Positions 7,875 through 16,571 of a DNA stretch of 22,882 bases are shown piece by piece (the stretch's first letter is position 1; each line of letters starts with the position of its first letter). Below the pieces are notes generated by a model, which worked only from the letters and a program-made list of their open reading frames with translations, made no database searches and was not told where the DNA came from. The position numbers and the translations under genes were made by a program. Source of the stretch: an uncultured Prevotella sp. Lineage in GTDB: Bacteria; Bacteroidota; Bacteroidia; Bacteroidales; Bacteroidaceae. The stretch covers positions 1-22,882 of the forward strand of contig CAJKQX010000040.1 in the NCBI GenBank assembly GCA_905202125.1, given 5' to 3'.

Positions 7875-7905
7875 CAAAAGTATGAATTTTAAGTGATAAA
7901 ACAAA
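7875..7905 (-). promoter_or_regulatory. Promoter of the MORN-glgB group (TTTG-19-TACTTTTG)
   Basis: On the minus strand a TTTG (7905-7902) is followed after 19 bases by TACTTTTG (7882-7875). Both elements and the spacing fit the Bacteroidota housekeeping promoter TTTG-N19-21-TAnnTTTG. Predicted transcription start is about 7869, leaving a leader of about 23 bases before the ATG at 7846. This is the most complete promoter in the window. Confidence 0.75.
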
Positions 7906-7966
7906 ACTAATTTAGTTTTTTTTGAAAAAATAAGTCTAGGTTATGTAATTATCATTTTATTTTTCA

Positions 7967-7974
7967 TACTTTTG
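7967..7974 (+). promoter_or_regulatory. -7 box (TACTTTTG) of kdsB
   Basis: TACTTTTG is an exact match to TAnnTTTG and identical to the -7 box of the divergent MORN promoter. The -33 region is poor. The box ends 12 bases before the kdsB ATG, so the leader would be only about 6-8 bases. It also contains the TTG codon at 7972 that could be mistaken for the kdsB start. Confidence 0.55.
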
Positions 7975-7986
7975 TCGAAAAAAGAT

Positions 7987-8745
7987 ATGGTAAAATTTAT
8001 CGGAATAATTCCGGCAAGATATGCATCATCACGTTTTCCCGGTAAGCCATTAGCACTACTTGGCGGAGAATATGTAATCAAGCATGTTTATAGAAAAGTT
8101 GCATCGTTACTCGATGATTGTTATGTAGCGACCGATGACTCAAGGATTTATGATGCAGTGATTTCTTTCGGTGGTAAGGCCGTGATGACAGATCCAAATC
8201 ATAAGAGTGGCACAGACCGTGTGGAAGAAGCAATCAATAATATTGGAAAAGATTGCGATGTCGTGGTTAATATTCAAGGCGACGAACCATTTATTCAGAA
8301 ATCGCAGATTGAAGAGGTATGCAAATGTTTTGATGATCCCAACACTCAAATCGCAACCATAGGAAAACATTTTTCAACGATGGATGAGGTCATCAACCCG
8401 AATTCACCTAAGATTGTTGTTGACAACAATGGATATGCCTTGTATTTTTCCCGTTCAGTGATTCCGTACATCAGAGGCAAAGAGAATCATGAAGAATGGA
8501 TTGCATCATATCCTTATCTCAAACATATCGGACTTTATGCATATCGTAGAAATGTATTGCACGAAATTACCCGATTGGAACAATCTTCATTGGAAAAGGC
8601 TGAAAGTCTTGAACAATTGAGATGGTTGCAAAACGGATATAAAATCAAGGTCGGGATAAGTGAATGTGAGACTATAGGAATCGACACACCGGAAGATCTC
8701 ATCCGCGCAGAGAAATTCTTAGAGCAGATGCAGTCTCGGCTGTAA
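7987..8745 (+). CDS. kdsB: 3-deoxy-manno-octulosonate cytidylyltransferase KdsB
   Basis: KdsB activates Kdo with CTP to form CMP-Kdo, the donor for the inner core of lipopolysaccharide; it acts in the cytoplasm. The 252-residue length is usual. Visible family motifs are the nucleotide-binding 'IIPARYASSRFPGKPL' (7-22), 'SGTDRVEEA' (74-82), the metal-binding 'NIQGDEPF' (95-102), and 'IGIDTPEDL' near the end. ATG at 7987 (MVKFIGIIPAR) matches the usual N-terminus; a TTG at 7972 lies inside the -7 box and is rejected. It is a single-gene unit flanked by leftward genes. The last 47 bases overlap the 3' end of tilS on the other strand. Confidence 0.95.
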   Translation: MVKFIGIIPARYASSRFPGKPLALLGGEYVIKHVYRKVASLLDDCYVATDDSRIYDAVISFGGKAVMTDPNHKSGTDRVEEAINNIGKDCDVVVNIQGDEPFIQKSQIEEVCKCFDDPNTQIATIGKHFSTMDEVINPNSPKIVVDNNGYALYFSRSVIPYIRGKENHEEWIASYPYLKHIGLYAYRRNVLHEITRLEQSSLEKAESLEQLRWLQNGYKIKVGISECETIGIDTPEDLIRAEKFLEQMQSRL

Positions 8746-10042
8746 TTCTGAAGCGATCGTCCGGTCGTTCGTTCACAAGCCAAATAATCCTGTCTGTAGA
8801 ATCTGTGATAACCAATTGGCTCTGTTTTTCAAATAGAGATTTTTTGGCATCAGTCATATAATTGCTTAACAGTTTGTTCCTTTTCATTCCCAATGGCATA
8901 AAACGGTCGCCCTCCCTAACTGTTCTTATAATCAACGGAAATACAATATTTTTTGCATCAAGGCAAACACATTTTTTAGATTTACTTATAATAAATGAAC
9001 TATCGACATTCTCTATTGAAAATGAGAATGTCGTATTTTTATTATATATGTAAACGCCGGTTTCTGGTATTATCATTTCTTTACTTGGTGTCTGTATTTT
9101 TTCTCTTATTACGAGTTTATTGCGATCTAAGAGAAGGTCATGAGTCTCCGACACCCATACACGTCCGCTATCATTATCCAATGATTTATATATTTGCTTG
9201 ATTGTACTTGATGAGAATCCGTACTTTCGAAGAATACAAAACAAAATATATTCAGGCGATGATCGTTTTCTTAATTCAGAAATATTTATCACATCACCGT
9301 GCTTTACTTGTTTTTCAGCATCTTGCTCGGCTGATGTCAACAATTCATAAGCTTCGGATATATTTATTGACGTATTGTAAATATTGGAACGTACGGAAGG
9401 ACTAATCGTTTCCAACATAGGCAACAGATTCAGACGTATTTTATTTCGTGTGACATCGTCAACAAGATTTGTACTGTCAGTAACATAATCCTGCTTGATT
9501 GATTTGAGATATGCTTCAATCTCTTTACGGGTGACACAAAGAAACGGACGTAAAATATGTCCGTTTTTCGGAACAATACCTCTTAATCCTTTAATTCCAG
9601 TGCCACGTAAAAGATTGATAAGCACAGTTTCCACTACATCATCAATATGGTGGGCTACACAAATTGCAGAGGCATCAATATCTTTTCTCAGTTCTTCAAA
9701 ATAGCGATATCGTAAATCACGGGCTGCCATTTCGATACTGATTTTATGCGTTTTGGCGTATGTCTGTGTATCAAAATGAGCACGATGCAATGTAATATTC
9801 CATTTTCTGCAAAGATCAATGCAAAAATTCTCATCACGGTCCGATTCGTCCTCACGAAGATGAAAATTGCAAGTGGCAGCCTCAATATTCATACCCATGT
9901 CTTTCATCGCAGACAAAAGTGACACACTGTCCGCCCCGCCCGATAGAGCAACAATATATTTCTTTTCTTTGGAAAGAAGAGAATTTTCTATAACGAAATC
10001 CGATACTTTCTTTATAAAATCTCTACTTGCGTTATTCAACAT
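8699..10042 (-). CDS. tilS: tRNA(Ile)-lysidine synthase TilS
   Basis: TilS attaches lysine to C34 of the tRNA(Ile) with anticodon CAU, using ATP, so that it reads AUA codons; it is usually essential. The PP-loop 'SGGADS' is at residues 34-39, followed by family marks 'NFHLREDESDRDE', 'VAHHIDDVVETVLINLLRGTGIKGLRG' in part (HHxDD and RGTGxxGLxG), and 'RPFL'. The C-terminal half has the small TilS substrate-binding domain with 'EGDRFMPLGM' and 'IIWLVNERPDDRFRI'. With the ATG at 10042 it has 447 residues; a TTG at 10051 is less likely. The ATG lies 11 bases inside the end of the upstream rlmI-like gene, and the 3' end overlaps kdsB by 47 bases. Confidence 0.94.
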   Translation of the reverse strand: MLNNASRDFIKKVSDFVIENSLLSKEKKYIVALSGGADSVSLLSAMKDMGMNIEAATCNFHLREDESDRDENFCIDLCRKWNITLHRAHFDTQTYAKTHKISIEMAARDLRYRYFEELRKDIDASAICVAHHIDDVVETVLINLLRGTGIKGLRGIVPKNGHILRPFLCVTRKEIEAYLKSIKQDYVTDSTNLVDDVTRNKIRLNLLPMLETISPSVRSNIYNTSINISEAYELLTSAEQDAEKQVKHGDVINISELRKRSSPEYILFCILRKYGFSSSTIKQIYKSLDNDSGRVWVSETHDLLLDRNKLVIREKIQTPSKEMIIPETGVYIYNKNTTFSFSIENVDSSFIISKSKKCVCLDAKNIVFPLIIRTVREGDRFMPLGMKRNKLLSNYMTDAKKSLFEKQSQLVITDSTDRIIWLVNERPDDRFRITAETASALRISLRG

Positions 10043-11216
10043 ATAAGACAAGACCTTTAAGGTATTCTCCTTCCGGATGATATATATTTATGGGATGGTC
10101 TGCGGGCTGATGAAGTTGATGCAAAATACGAACTTTACGATTAGCCTGGGTAGCCGCTGTAAATACTGCGTTACGGAAATTTTCTTTTGTTACTATCTGG
10201 GAACAACTGAATGTAAAAAGCAAACCACCGGACTTGATACGCTGAAGACCTTTCATATTTAATCTCGTATATCCCTTGAGTGCATTACGCAACGCCATAC
10301 GATGTTTTGCAAATGCCGGTGGATCTAATATAATTAGGTCATACATTGCATCATTTTTATCCAAATATTTGAATGCATCTTCACAGAATGCAGTATGACG
10401 TGTGTCACCATGAAAGTTCAAGTCGATATTACGATTGGTCAGTTCAATCGCTTTGGAACTGCTATCTACCGAATGAACGACATTGGCACCACCACGCATA
10501 GCATAAACGGAGAATCCGCCTGTATAACAAAACATATTCAACACAGAACGGTCTTTGGAATATGTTTCCAGCAATGCACGGTTTTCACGCTGGTCAACAA
10601 AAAATCCCGTCTTTTGTCCCTTGAGCCAATCAACATGAAACTTTAGATTATTTTCAACAGTGATATCACTGTTCATTTCGCCATAGATAAAACCGTTTTC
10701 ATGCTCAACATCGGCCTTGAAAGGCAATGTCGTTTCACTTTTATAATAAACACTTTTTATGGTATCACCCATGATTGCAATCAGGGCATTACATATATCA
10801 AAGCGAAATATATGAATTCCAACATTATGTGCCTGCATCACGGCAGTGTCTCCGTAACAATCTATCACAAGACCCGGGAGATTATCACCTTCGCCATGAA
10901 CCAATCGGTATGTTGTATTGTCAGAAATTCTTATTACCCCGATAGATTTTCTAAGATTATATGCCGACTGTAAACGATTAATCCAGAAATCCATGTTTAT
11001 TTCTATATCACGAAAAGACAGGACCCTAACTGCAATTGAACCAATCTGATATAAACCGACGGCAACAAATTCCTTATTGTGGGTAAAAACTCTTACAACA
11101 TCTCCTTCGAGAATATTATCATCGGTTTCATCGATAGCTCCTGAAAATATCCACGGGTGAAAACGTTTTAAACTTTCTTCTTTTCCGCGTTTTAAATAAA
11201 TTGATTTATACATCAT
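10032..11216 (-). CDS. rlmI: 23S rRNA m5C methyltransferase, RlmI type
   Basis: A 394-residue SAM-dependent methyltransferase of the RlmI (YccW) family, which makes 5-methylcytosine in 23S rRNA (C1962 in E. coli). An N-terminal PUA domain (about 3-75, starting 'SIYLKRGKEESLKRFHPWIF') is followed by an EEHEE-like linker domain and a Rossmann methyltransferase. Visible motifs are the SAM loop 'YTGGFS' (231-236), the 'DPPAF' catalytic loop (298-302) and 'FTFSCS' (334-339), whose C338 is the expected nucleophile. The start is one of two tandem ATG codons (11216 and 11213) directly after the TGA of the upstream gene. The exact target base in this organism is inferred from the family. Confidence 0.88.
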   Translation of the reverse strand: MMYKSIYLKRGKEESLKRFHPWIFSGAIDETDDNILEGDVVRVFTHNKEFVAVGLYQIGSIAVRVLSFRDIEINMDFWINRLQSAYNLRKSIGVIRISDNTTYRLVHGEGDNLPGLVIDCYGDTAVMQAHNVGIHIFRFDICNALIAIMGDTIKSVYYKSETTLPFKADVEHENGFIYGEMNSDITVENNLKFHVDWLKGQKTGFFVDQRENRALLETYSKDRSVLNMFCYTGGFSVYAMRGGANVVHSVDSSSKAIELTNRNIDLNFHGDTRHTAFCEDAFKYLDKNDAMYDLIILDPPAFAKHRMALRNALKGYTRLNMKGLQRIKSGGLLFTFSCSQIVTKENFRNAVFTAATQANRKVRILHQLHQPADHPINIYHPEGEYLKGLVLYVE

Positions 11217-11879
11217 TCAGTTAATTATTGGATGATTACATTCTTCTATTTTATTATTCTTATCGGGCGTTACTTTCAATATGAAAGCGCCTGTCTCTTT
11301 CAATCGTAGTATTTCCTGATACAATTTTATACAAGCCCATGCGTCTGTTGCAGCGTATAATTTCTGTTTGTCACTTAGTACGTCAATATCCCAATTGGAG
11401 AGTCGTTGGCGTTTGCTGATTTTCTTATGAAAAAGGTTGGCATACAGTTTTTGAAGGCTTTTGTCCTCTATTCCTAATTCACTGACAATTTCCTGTATAT
11501 CAATAAAAAAACCAGACTCAAAATCTTTACGTCTTTTTAAGGAACAGATATCATCATGCCAGGATAAACCAATCATAGGAACCTGTTTGTTACTTAAAAG
11601 CTTTATTACAGAAGGAACCATTCCTATAATATTAAGACGGAACAGATAACAAATATCATCAGCCGCAACTTGAAGCAAGGATACTTTATGCTGTTGCCCC
11701 TTTTTAAATGATGGACGAGTTTCGGTATCAACCCCAAGAATATTCTTTGTCAACAGATAGTCAACTGCCTTGTTAGCCTCATTTTCGGTGATAACGGTTA
11801 CTATTTTTCCGGGAAAACAAGCAATCGGCATATTTTTCAAAGCATCTTTATCAAATTTACTGTATATTACTTTATCCAT
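11217..11879 (-). CDS. 3'-5' exonuclease of the DEDDy (RNase D / WRN-like) type
   Basis: A single-domain 3'-5' exonuclease of about 220 residues, acting on DNA or RNA ends. With the start at 11879 the DEDDy residues are D51 and E53 in 'GVDTET', D109 or D110 in 'SWHDD', and Y175 plus D179 in 'YAATD'. There is no HRDC or other RNA-binding domain as in true RNase D, so the substrate is open. Three ATG codons are possible: 11897, 11888 and 11879. A -7 box at 11902-11909 predicts transcription starting near 11896, which would exclude the first; 11879 (MDKVIYSK) is chosen, 11888 is possible. The TGA directly abuts the ATG ATG of the next gene, so this is the first gene of a three-gene leftward group. 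Confidence 0.85.
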   Translation of the reverse strand: MDKVIYSKFDKDALKNMPIACFPGKIVTVITENEANKAVDYLLTKNILGVDTETRPSFKKGQQHKVSLLQVAADDICYLFRLNIIGMVPSVIKLLSNKQVPMIGLSWHDDICSLKRRKDFESGFFIDIQEIVSELGIEDKSLQKLYANLFHKKISKRQRLSNWDIDVLSDKQKLYAATDAWACIKLYQEILRLKETGAFILKVTPDKNNKIEECNHPIIN

Positions 11880-11901
11880 TATTGTCATTTGTAACATTTT
11901 G

Positions 11902-11909
11902 CAAAATTA
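11902..11909 (-). promoter_or_regulatory. -7 box (TAATTTTG) of the exonuclease-rlmI-tilS group
   Basis: The minus strand reads TAATTTTG, matching TAnnTTTG. No TTTG is found 19-21 bases upstream. Predicted start near 11896 decides against the first ATG at 11897. It lies back to back with the ftsK promoter, 43 bases apart. Confidence 0.5.
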
Positions 11910-11952
11910 GAAAAAAGTTATGAATTTATGGCCGGTTCCGACTTTTTTACAG

Positions 11953-11960
11953 TATTTTTG
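11953..11960 (+). promoter_or_regulatory. -7 box (TATTTTTG) of the ftsK-lolA-addAB group
   Basis: TATTTTTGCA matches TAnnTTTG. The predicted transcription start is about 11966, giving a leader of about 18 bases to the ATG at 11984. No clear -33 element. It is the only promoter candidate seen for the five genes to 22686, which have gaps of at most nine bases. Confidence 0.5.
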
Positions 11961-11983
11961 CAGTTAAAAATTCAAATATTATA

Positions 11984-14443
11984 ATGGCAAAAAGAAAAAC
12001 AGAGCACAAACCAAAGAACATAGGAGAGGCCATCGGCATACAAAATATATTCAACAGCGAGAAATCGGACTTTCTTATAGGCCTTATTCTCGTATTTGCT
12101 GCAATATATACAGTAATTGCAATGGTCTCGTTTCTAAAAACAGGAAATGCAGATCAAAGTATTCTTGAAGATTTAAGACCCGGCGAATGGTTGAACAGCG
12201 ACCATGTATTCCAAAACTATTGCGGCAGTTTCGGAAGTATTATCGGTTACGCATTAATCACTCAAAATTTCGGATTATCCTCATTCCTTATACCAGTATT
12301 TTTCATACTCGTGGGATTGAAACTCATGAAGATAAGTTCCGTTAATCTATGGAAATGGTTTTTCGGACTCACATTCATCATGATTTGGACATCTATTGCC
12401 TTTGCAAAATTTCTTAGTCCTATCATGGGACAGGAAATATATAACCCTGGTGGAAATCATGGATTGTTTTGTGTTCAGAATCTGGAAAATCTCATCGGAT
12501 TTCCAGGTCTGACCGTAGTTCTTGTATTCACAGCTCTTGCATATCTGACATATCTGAGTAGTGAAACCATCAATATGATACGCAAAATTGTTAATCCGGT
12601 CAAATATCTCACAAGCAAAGTGAAAATGACAGTCATTAATCATACAGAAGACGATGATTATAATACTATACAAAACACTGAAAGCAACGAGAATCAGGCG
12701 GAAAATGACACATACGATACTGTTGAGACGCCGAAAAATGATGAAGAATCAACAGTTATTAATTTGACATCTGAAACTTTATCTACCGATACAGAAGACG
12801 TCAAGAAGGAAGAATCGGAGATAATTGACAATCTCACAATTGATGTCATTGAGAATCCTGATAAATCTTCAGGCAACACCGTCATCGAAAAAAGTTCTAT
12901 AAAAGCAACTCCCATCAATCCGCAGGAACCGTTCACCAAATACAAATATCCCACCCTCAGTCTTCTGAAAAAATACGATAATGACGGTAAACCGTATGTG
13001 AATATGGACGAAATCAAAGCCAATAACGAGCAGATCGTAAAGGTGCTTAAGAGTTTTGGTGTGGACATTAGGGAGATTAAAGCGACCGTCGGTCCGACCA
13101 TTACATTATATGAAATAACTCCCGCCGAAGGTGTGAGAATTTCAAAAATCAAGAACCTTGAGGACGATATTGCACTGAGCCTGTCGGCTTTGGGCATACG
13201 TATCATCGCGCCAATACCCGGAAAAGGTACAATCGGTATTGAGGTGCCGAACCAAAAACCTAACATCGTGTCAATGGAGAGTATCTTAAATTCGAAAAAA
13301 TTTCATGAAGCAAAAATGGAATTACCTATTGCACTCGGTAAAACGATTTCGAATGATGTATTCATCATTGACCTTGCAAAAATTCCACACTTGCTTGTTG
13401 CCGGTGCAACAGGTCAAGGCAAATCGGTTGGTTTGAATGCCATTATCACATCATTACTTTACAAGAAACATCCTAATGAATTAAAATTTGTACTTATCGA
13501 CCCTAAAAAGGTTGAGTTCAGCATTTATTCTCCTATTACGGACCATTTCATGGCTACACTGCCTGAAAACGATGAAGAGCCTATCATCACAGATGTATCA
13601 AAGGTTGTCAGGACATTGAATAGTCTATGTACTTTAATGGACCATCGTTACGATATGCTGAAACTTGCCAAAGTGAGAAATGTAAAAGAATACAACGACA
13701 AGTTCATCCACAATGAATTGGATCTCACAAAGGGTCACGAATACATGCCATATATTGTTGTAATTATCGATGAATTCGGAGATTTGATAATGACGGCCGG
13801 CAAAGAAATAGAATTACCAATAGCCCGTATCGCGCAGTTAGCCCGTGCTGTTGGAATCCATATGGTTATTGCGACACAACGTCCTACGACAAATATCATC
13901 ACTGGTACGATCAAGGCTAATTTCCCCGGTCGTATGGCTTTCAAAGTAACATCAATGACCGACTCACGTACTATACTTGACCAACCTGGTGCCAATCAAC
14001 TCGTTGGACGAGGAGACATGCTTATTCTTGATGGTAAAAATCCCAATCCGGTGCGTGTACAATGTGCTTTTGTAGATACACCCGAGGTAAAACTAATCAA
14101 TGAGCATATTGAGAACCAACCTGGTCCGGTAGAACCTATGGAACTTCCTGAACCTGAGAATAGCGGTAACGGAAATAATAACACATCAAACTCTGCCGGA
14201 AACGACATGAACAATTTGGATCCTTATTTTGAAGAAGCTGCACATCACATTGTAACTACGCAGCAAGGTAGCACAAGTATGATACAACGTCGTTTCTCAA
14301 TCGGTTACAACCGAGCCGGGCGACTTATGGACCAACTGGAAAAAGCCGGCATTGTAGGAGCAGCTCACGGAAGTAAACCCAGAGAGGTTCTGATAACAGA
14401 TGTCAATCAATTGAACAATTTATTAATTCAACTAAAAGGATAA
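11984..14443 (+). CDS. ftsK: DNA translocase FtsK
   Basis: FtsK is the septal DNA pump that clears and aligns chromosome ends at division and activates XerCD at dif. In 819 residues: four membrane helices (about 31-51, 83-113, 121-143, 167-191), a short acidic linker rich in Asp, Glu, Asn and Thr (about 215-305), the RecA-like motor with Walker A 'GATGQGKS' (474-481) and Walker B 'VVIIDEFGDL' (D596, E597), and a C-terminal gamma winged-helix domain (about 740-805, 'RRFSIGYNRAGRLMDQLEKAGIVG') that reads KOPS-like sites. 'ATQRPTTNIITGTIKANFPGR' is typical of the family. The linker is much shorter than in E. coli FtsK, as is common outside the gammaproteobacteria. It heads a five-gene rightward group and ends one base before the next ATG. 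Confidence 0.96.
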   Translation: MAKRKTEHKPKNIGEAIGIQNIFNSEKSDFLIGLILVFAAIYTVIAMVSFLKTGNADQSILEDLRPGEWLNSDHVFQNYCGSFGSIIGYALITQNFGLSSFLIPVFFILVGLKLMKISSVNLWKWFFGLTFIMIWTSIAFAKFLSPIMGQEIYNPGGNHGLFCVQNLENLIGFPGLTVVLVFTALAYLTYLSSETINMIRKIVNPVKYLTSKVKMTVINHTEDDDYNTIQNTESNENQAENDTYDTVETPKNDEESTVINLTSETLSTDTEDVKKEESEIIDNLTIDVIENPDKSSGNTVIEKSSIKATPINPQEPFTKYKYPTLSLLKKYDNDGKPYVNMDEIKANNEQIVKVLKSFGVDIREIKATVGPTITLYEITPAEGVRISKIKNLEDDIALSLSALGIRIIAPIPGKGTIGIEVPNQKPNIVSMESILNSKKFHEAKMELPIALGKTISNDVFIIDLAKIPHLLVAGATGQGKSVGLNAIITSLLYKKHPNELKFVLIDPKKVEFSIYSPITDHFMATLPENDEEPIITDVSKVVRTLNSLCTLMDHRYDMLKLAKVRNVKEYNDKFIHNELDLTKGHEYMPYIVVIIDEFGDLIMTAGKEIELPIARIAQLARAVGIHMVIATQRPTTNIITGTIKANFPGRMAFKVTSMTDSRTILDQPGANQLVGRGDMLILDGKNPNPVRVQCAFVDTPEVKLINEHIENQPGPVEPMELPEPENSGNGNNNTSNSAGNDMNNLDPYFEEAAHHIVTTQQGSTSMIQRRFSIGYNRAGRLMDQLEKAGIVGAAHGSKPREVLITDVNQLNNLLIQLKG

Positions 14444-14444
14444 A

Positions 14445-15053
14445 ATGAAAAAACTTATATTATTTCTATTCATTTCATCTCTTTGTGCAATTAGTTCATT
14501 CGCACAAAATGACGCTAAAGCGCGTGAAATATTAAATAAGACAGCATATACATTAACACGAAAAGGTGGTGCGAGTGCTAAATTTACACTATCCGGCCCA
14601 AAAGTTTCGACATCTGGAACAATAGCGATAAAAGGCAATAAATTTTATGCGCAAACAAAAGAAACTACCGTGTGGTACAATGGTAAGACTCAATGGACAT
14701 ATATGAAAAGTACAGATGAGGTCAATATTACAACACCCACACAAGCTCAACGCCAGATGATCAATCCTTATACATTCATCAATATGTACAAGAGCGGATA
14801 TAAGTTGGGCTTAACCGCAAACAAACAGAATTATGTAATACACATGACTGCGCTAAACAAGAATAAAGCCATCAAAGAATTGTTCATTACAATAAATAAA
14901 TCTACTTATGCTCCTTCAAATATCAAAATGCAATATCAATCTTCATGGAGCACAATAACAATAAATAATTTCCAAGAAAAGAAACAGGCGGACAATATAT
15001 TCGTATTCAATCCAAAGAAATATCCCTCTGCTGAAATAATCGACTTAAGGTAA
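14445..15053 (+). CDS. LolA-like outer-membrane lipoprotein carrier
   Basis: A 202-residue exported protein of the LolA/LolB-like fold. The signal peptide is 'MKKLILFLFISSLCAISSFA', with cleavage before QND. The mature protein starts with a helix ('DAKAREILNKTAYTL'), then the run of beta strands that forms the half-barrel, including 'SGTIAIKGNKFYAQTKETTV' and the aromatic 'VWYNGKTQWTY', the family's typical region. LolA shuttles lipoproteins across the periplasm from LolCDE to the outer membrane; this fits the position after ftsK, a common neighbour in Bacteroidota, but the Arg that LolA uses for lipoprotein release is not obvious here, so 'LolA-like' is safer. It follows ftsK by one base and precedes the DUF5687 gene by nine. 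Confidence 0.82.
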   Translation: MKKLILFLFISSLCAISSFAQNDAKAREILNKTAYTLTRKGGASAKFTLSGPKVSTSGTIAIKGNKFYAQTKETTVWYNGKTQWTYMKSTDEVNITTPTQAQRQMINPYTFINMYKSGYKLGLTANKQNYVIHMTALNKNKAIKELFITINKSTYAPSNIKMQYQSSWSTITINNFQEKKQADNIFVFNPKKYPSAEIIDLR

Positions 15054-15062
15054 AGTAATATT

Positions 15063-16571
15063 ATGAAAACATTTGCATTATACAAAGAATTAAGGCGTCA
15101 TCGCAAACTTGCTGAAAAACGTAATCTCAATCTAAGTCAAAATAAAGCTGCAAAGATTATAATATATGTATTTTCTGCGGTGATGCTTTTATATCTCATG
15201 TTCTTTGCTGTAATGTTTTCATTGATTGTCAATGACAGTAACTCAATTGGAGCTGTTGAATTCATGTGTGCAATAAGTCCATTCATTCTAACCATTGACT
15301 TTTTTGTTCGTTTTATAGCCCAACAGACGCCATCACAACTTGTCAAGCCCTATACTTTACTACCCATTTCCCGTTATTCATGCATTGACAATTTTATTGT
15401 CACCTCCTTATTATCCTCAGGCAATCTCATTTGGTTTGCAATGTTATTGCCTTACACATTGATGTCGGTAATATTCGGATATGGCATTATCACAACCATT
15501 AGCTTTCTATTATTTTATTGGTTAATCATATTGTCAAACAGCCAATGGTACTCAATCATCCGCACACTTTTAAATGACAGCATATACTATTGGTTCATTC
15601 CGATATGTATTTATGGCATTGCCTATTCATTTTTGTTTATTGGAGAGAATGCCGGAATAGACCAAATGACTGATTCTTATGCCGTCATTGGAACATTAAT
15701 TACCCAACATAGTATGATTCCATTGGCATCTGCACTTGTCTTAACAATCGGTCTCACACTAATCAATAGACAGATACAATATTCACATATAATTAAGGAA
15801 CTCTCGAGCACGGAAAAGACGCAAAAGCATAAAATCCGTAAATTTTCATTTTTAGAGAAATACGGTGATTGCGGATTGTATATTCAACTCGAGATGAAAT
15901 CAATAATGCGCAATAAAAATCCACGAAAAAGTTTTATCTTCGCCTCCTTGATTGTTATCCTACTCAGTTGTATAATTTCCTTTACTGATATTTACGATAC
16001 ACCTTTCATGGATAATTTTTGGTGTGTATACAATTTCATGATATACGGTGCCATGATGCTATTGAAAATAATGTGTAATGAGGGAAATTATTTCGATTGT
16101 TTAATGGTGAGACATGAAAACATATTATCATTATTACGCGCAAAATATATCATATATTCTGTGATGCTTTTTTTTCCTTTGTTATTAATGCTACCGACGG
16201 TATTTTCCGGGAAATGGTCTTTAATGATGTTGATTTCTTTGGCCGTATTTACTGCCGGATTCCAATATTTCATATTATTCCAAATGGCCATTTACAATAA
16301 ACAGACCATCCCCTTAAATACAAAATTCATCAGCAAGGGTGGAATGGAGAATAATTATTTTCAGGTCGTAGCTGAATTAATTGTTTTCGTTTTACCAATC
16401 ACGTTAATATCAATCCTGCAGGTTTTTGTCGATAGAAACACATCCTATTTCATTCTCTTTTTAATAGGCTTTCCATTTATTGCCACACACAAGCTATGGC
16501 TTAAAAACATATACAGGCGTTTTATGAAACGCCGCTATGTAAATATCGAATCTTTCAGAGCAACGCGATGA
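15063..16571 (+). CDS. DUF5687 family membrane protein (ABC permease-like)
   Basis: A 502-residue polytopic inner-membrane protein with roughly eleven or twelve hydrophobic segments in two bundles: about 31-56, 62-83, 105-158 (two), 170-193 and 212-235, then a cytoplasmic loop of about 50 residues, then five or six more to residue 480. The N-terminal 'LYKELRRHR', the 'QQTPSQLVKPYTLLPISR' segment and a basic tail fit the Bacteroidota DUF5687 family, which is normally found beside an ABC ATPase and is thought to be its permease. No ATPase gene is adjacent here. Its TGA overlaps the addA ATG by four bases, so expression is tied to the repair genes, although the functions look unrelated. Assignment is by pattern memory; transported substrate unknown. 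Confidence 0.75.
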   Translation: MKTFALYKELRRHRKLAEKRNLNLSQNKAAKIIIYVFSAVMLLYLMFFAVMFSLIVNDSNSIGAVEFMCAISPFILTIDFFVRFIAQQTPSQLVKPYTLLPISRYSCIDNFIVTSLLSSGNLIWFAMLLPYTLMSVIFGYGIITTISFLLFYWLIILSNSQWYSIIRTLLNDSIYYWFIPICIYGIAYSFLFIGENAGIDQMTDSYAVIGTLITQHSMIPLASALVLTIGLTLINRQIQYSHIIKELSSTEKTQKHKIRKFSFLEKYGDCGLYIQLEMKSIMRNKNPRKSFIFASLIVILLSCIISFTDIYDTPFMDNFWCVYNFMIYGAMMLLKIMCNEGNYFDCLMVRHENILSLLRAKYIIYSVMLFFPLLLMLPTVFSGKWSLMMLISLAVFTAGFQYFILFQMAIYNKQTIPLNTKFISKGGMENNYFQVVAELIVFVLPITLISILQVFVDRNTSYFILFLIGFPFIATHKLWLKNIYRRFMKRRYVNIESFRATR

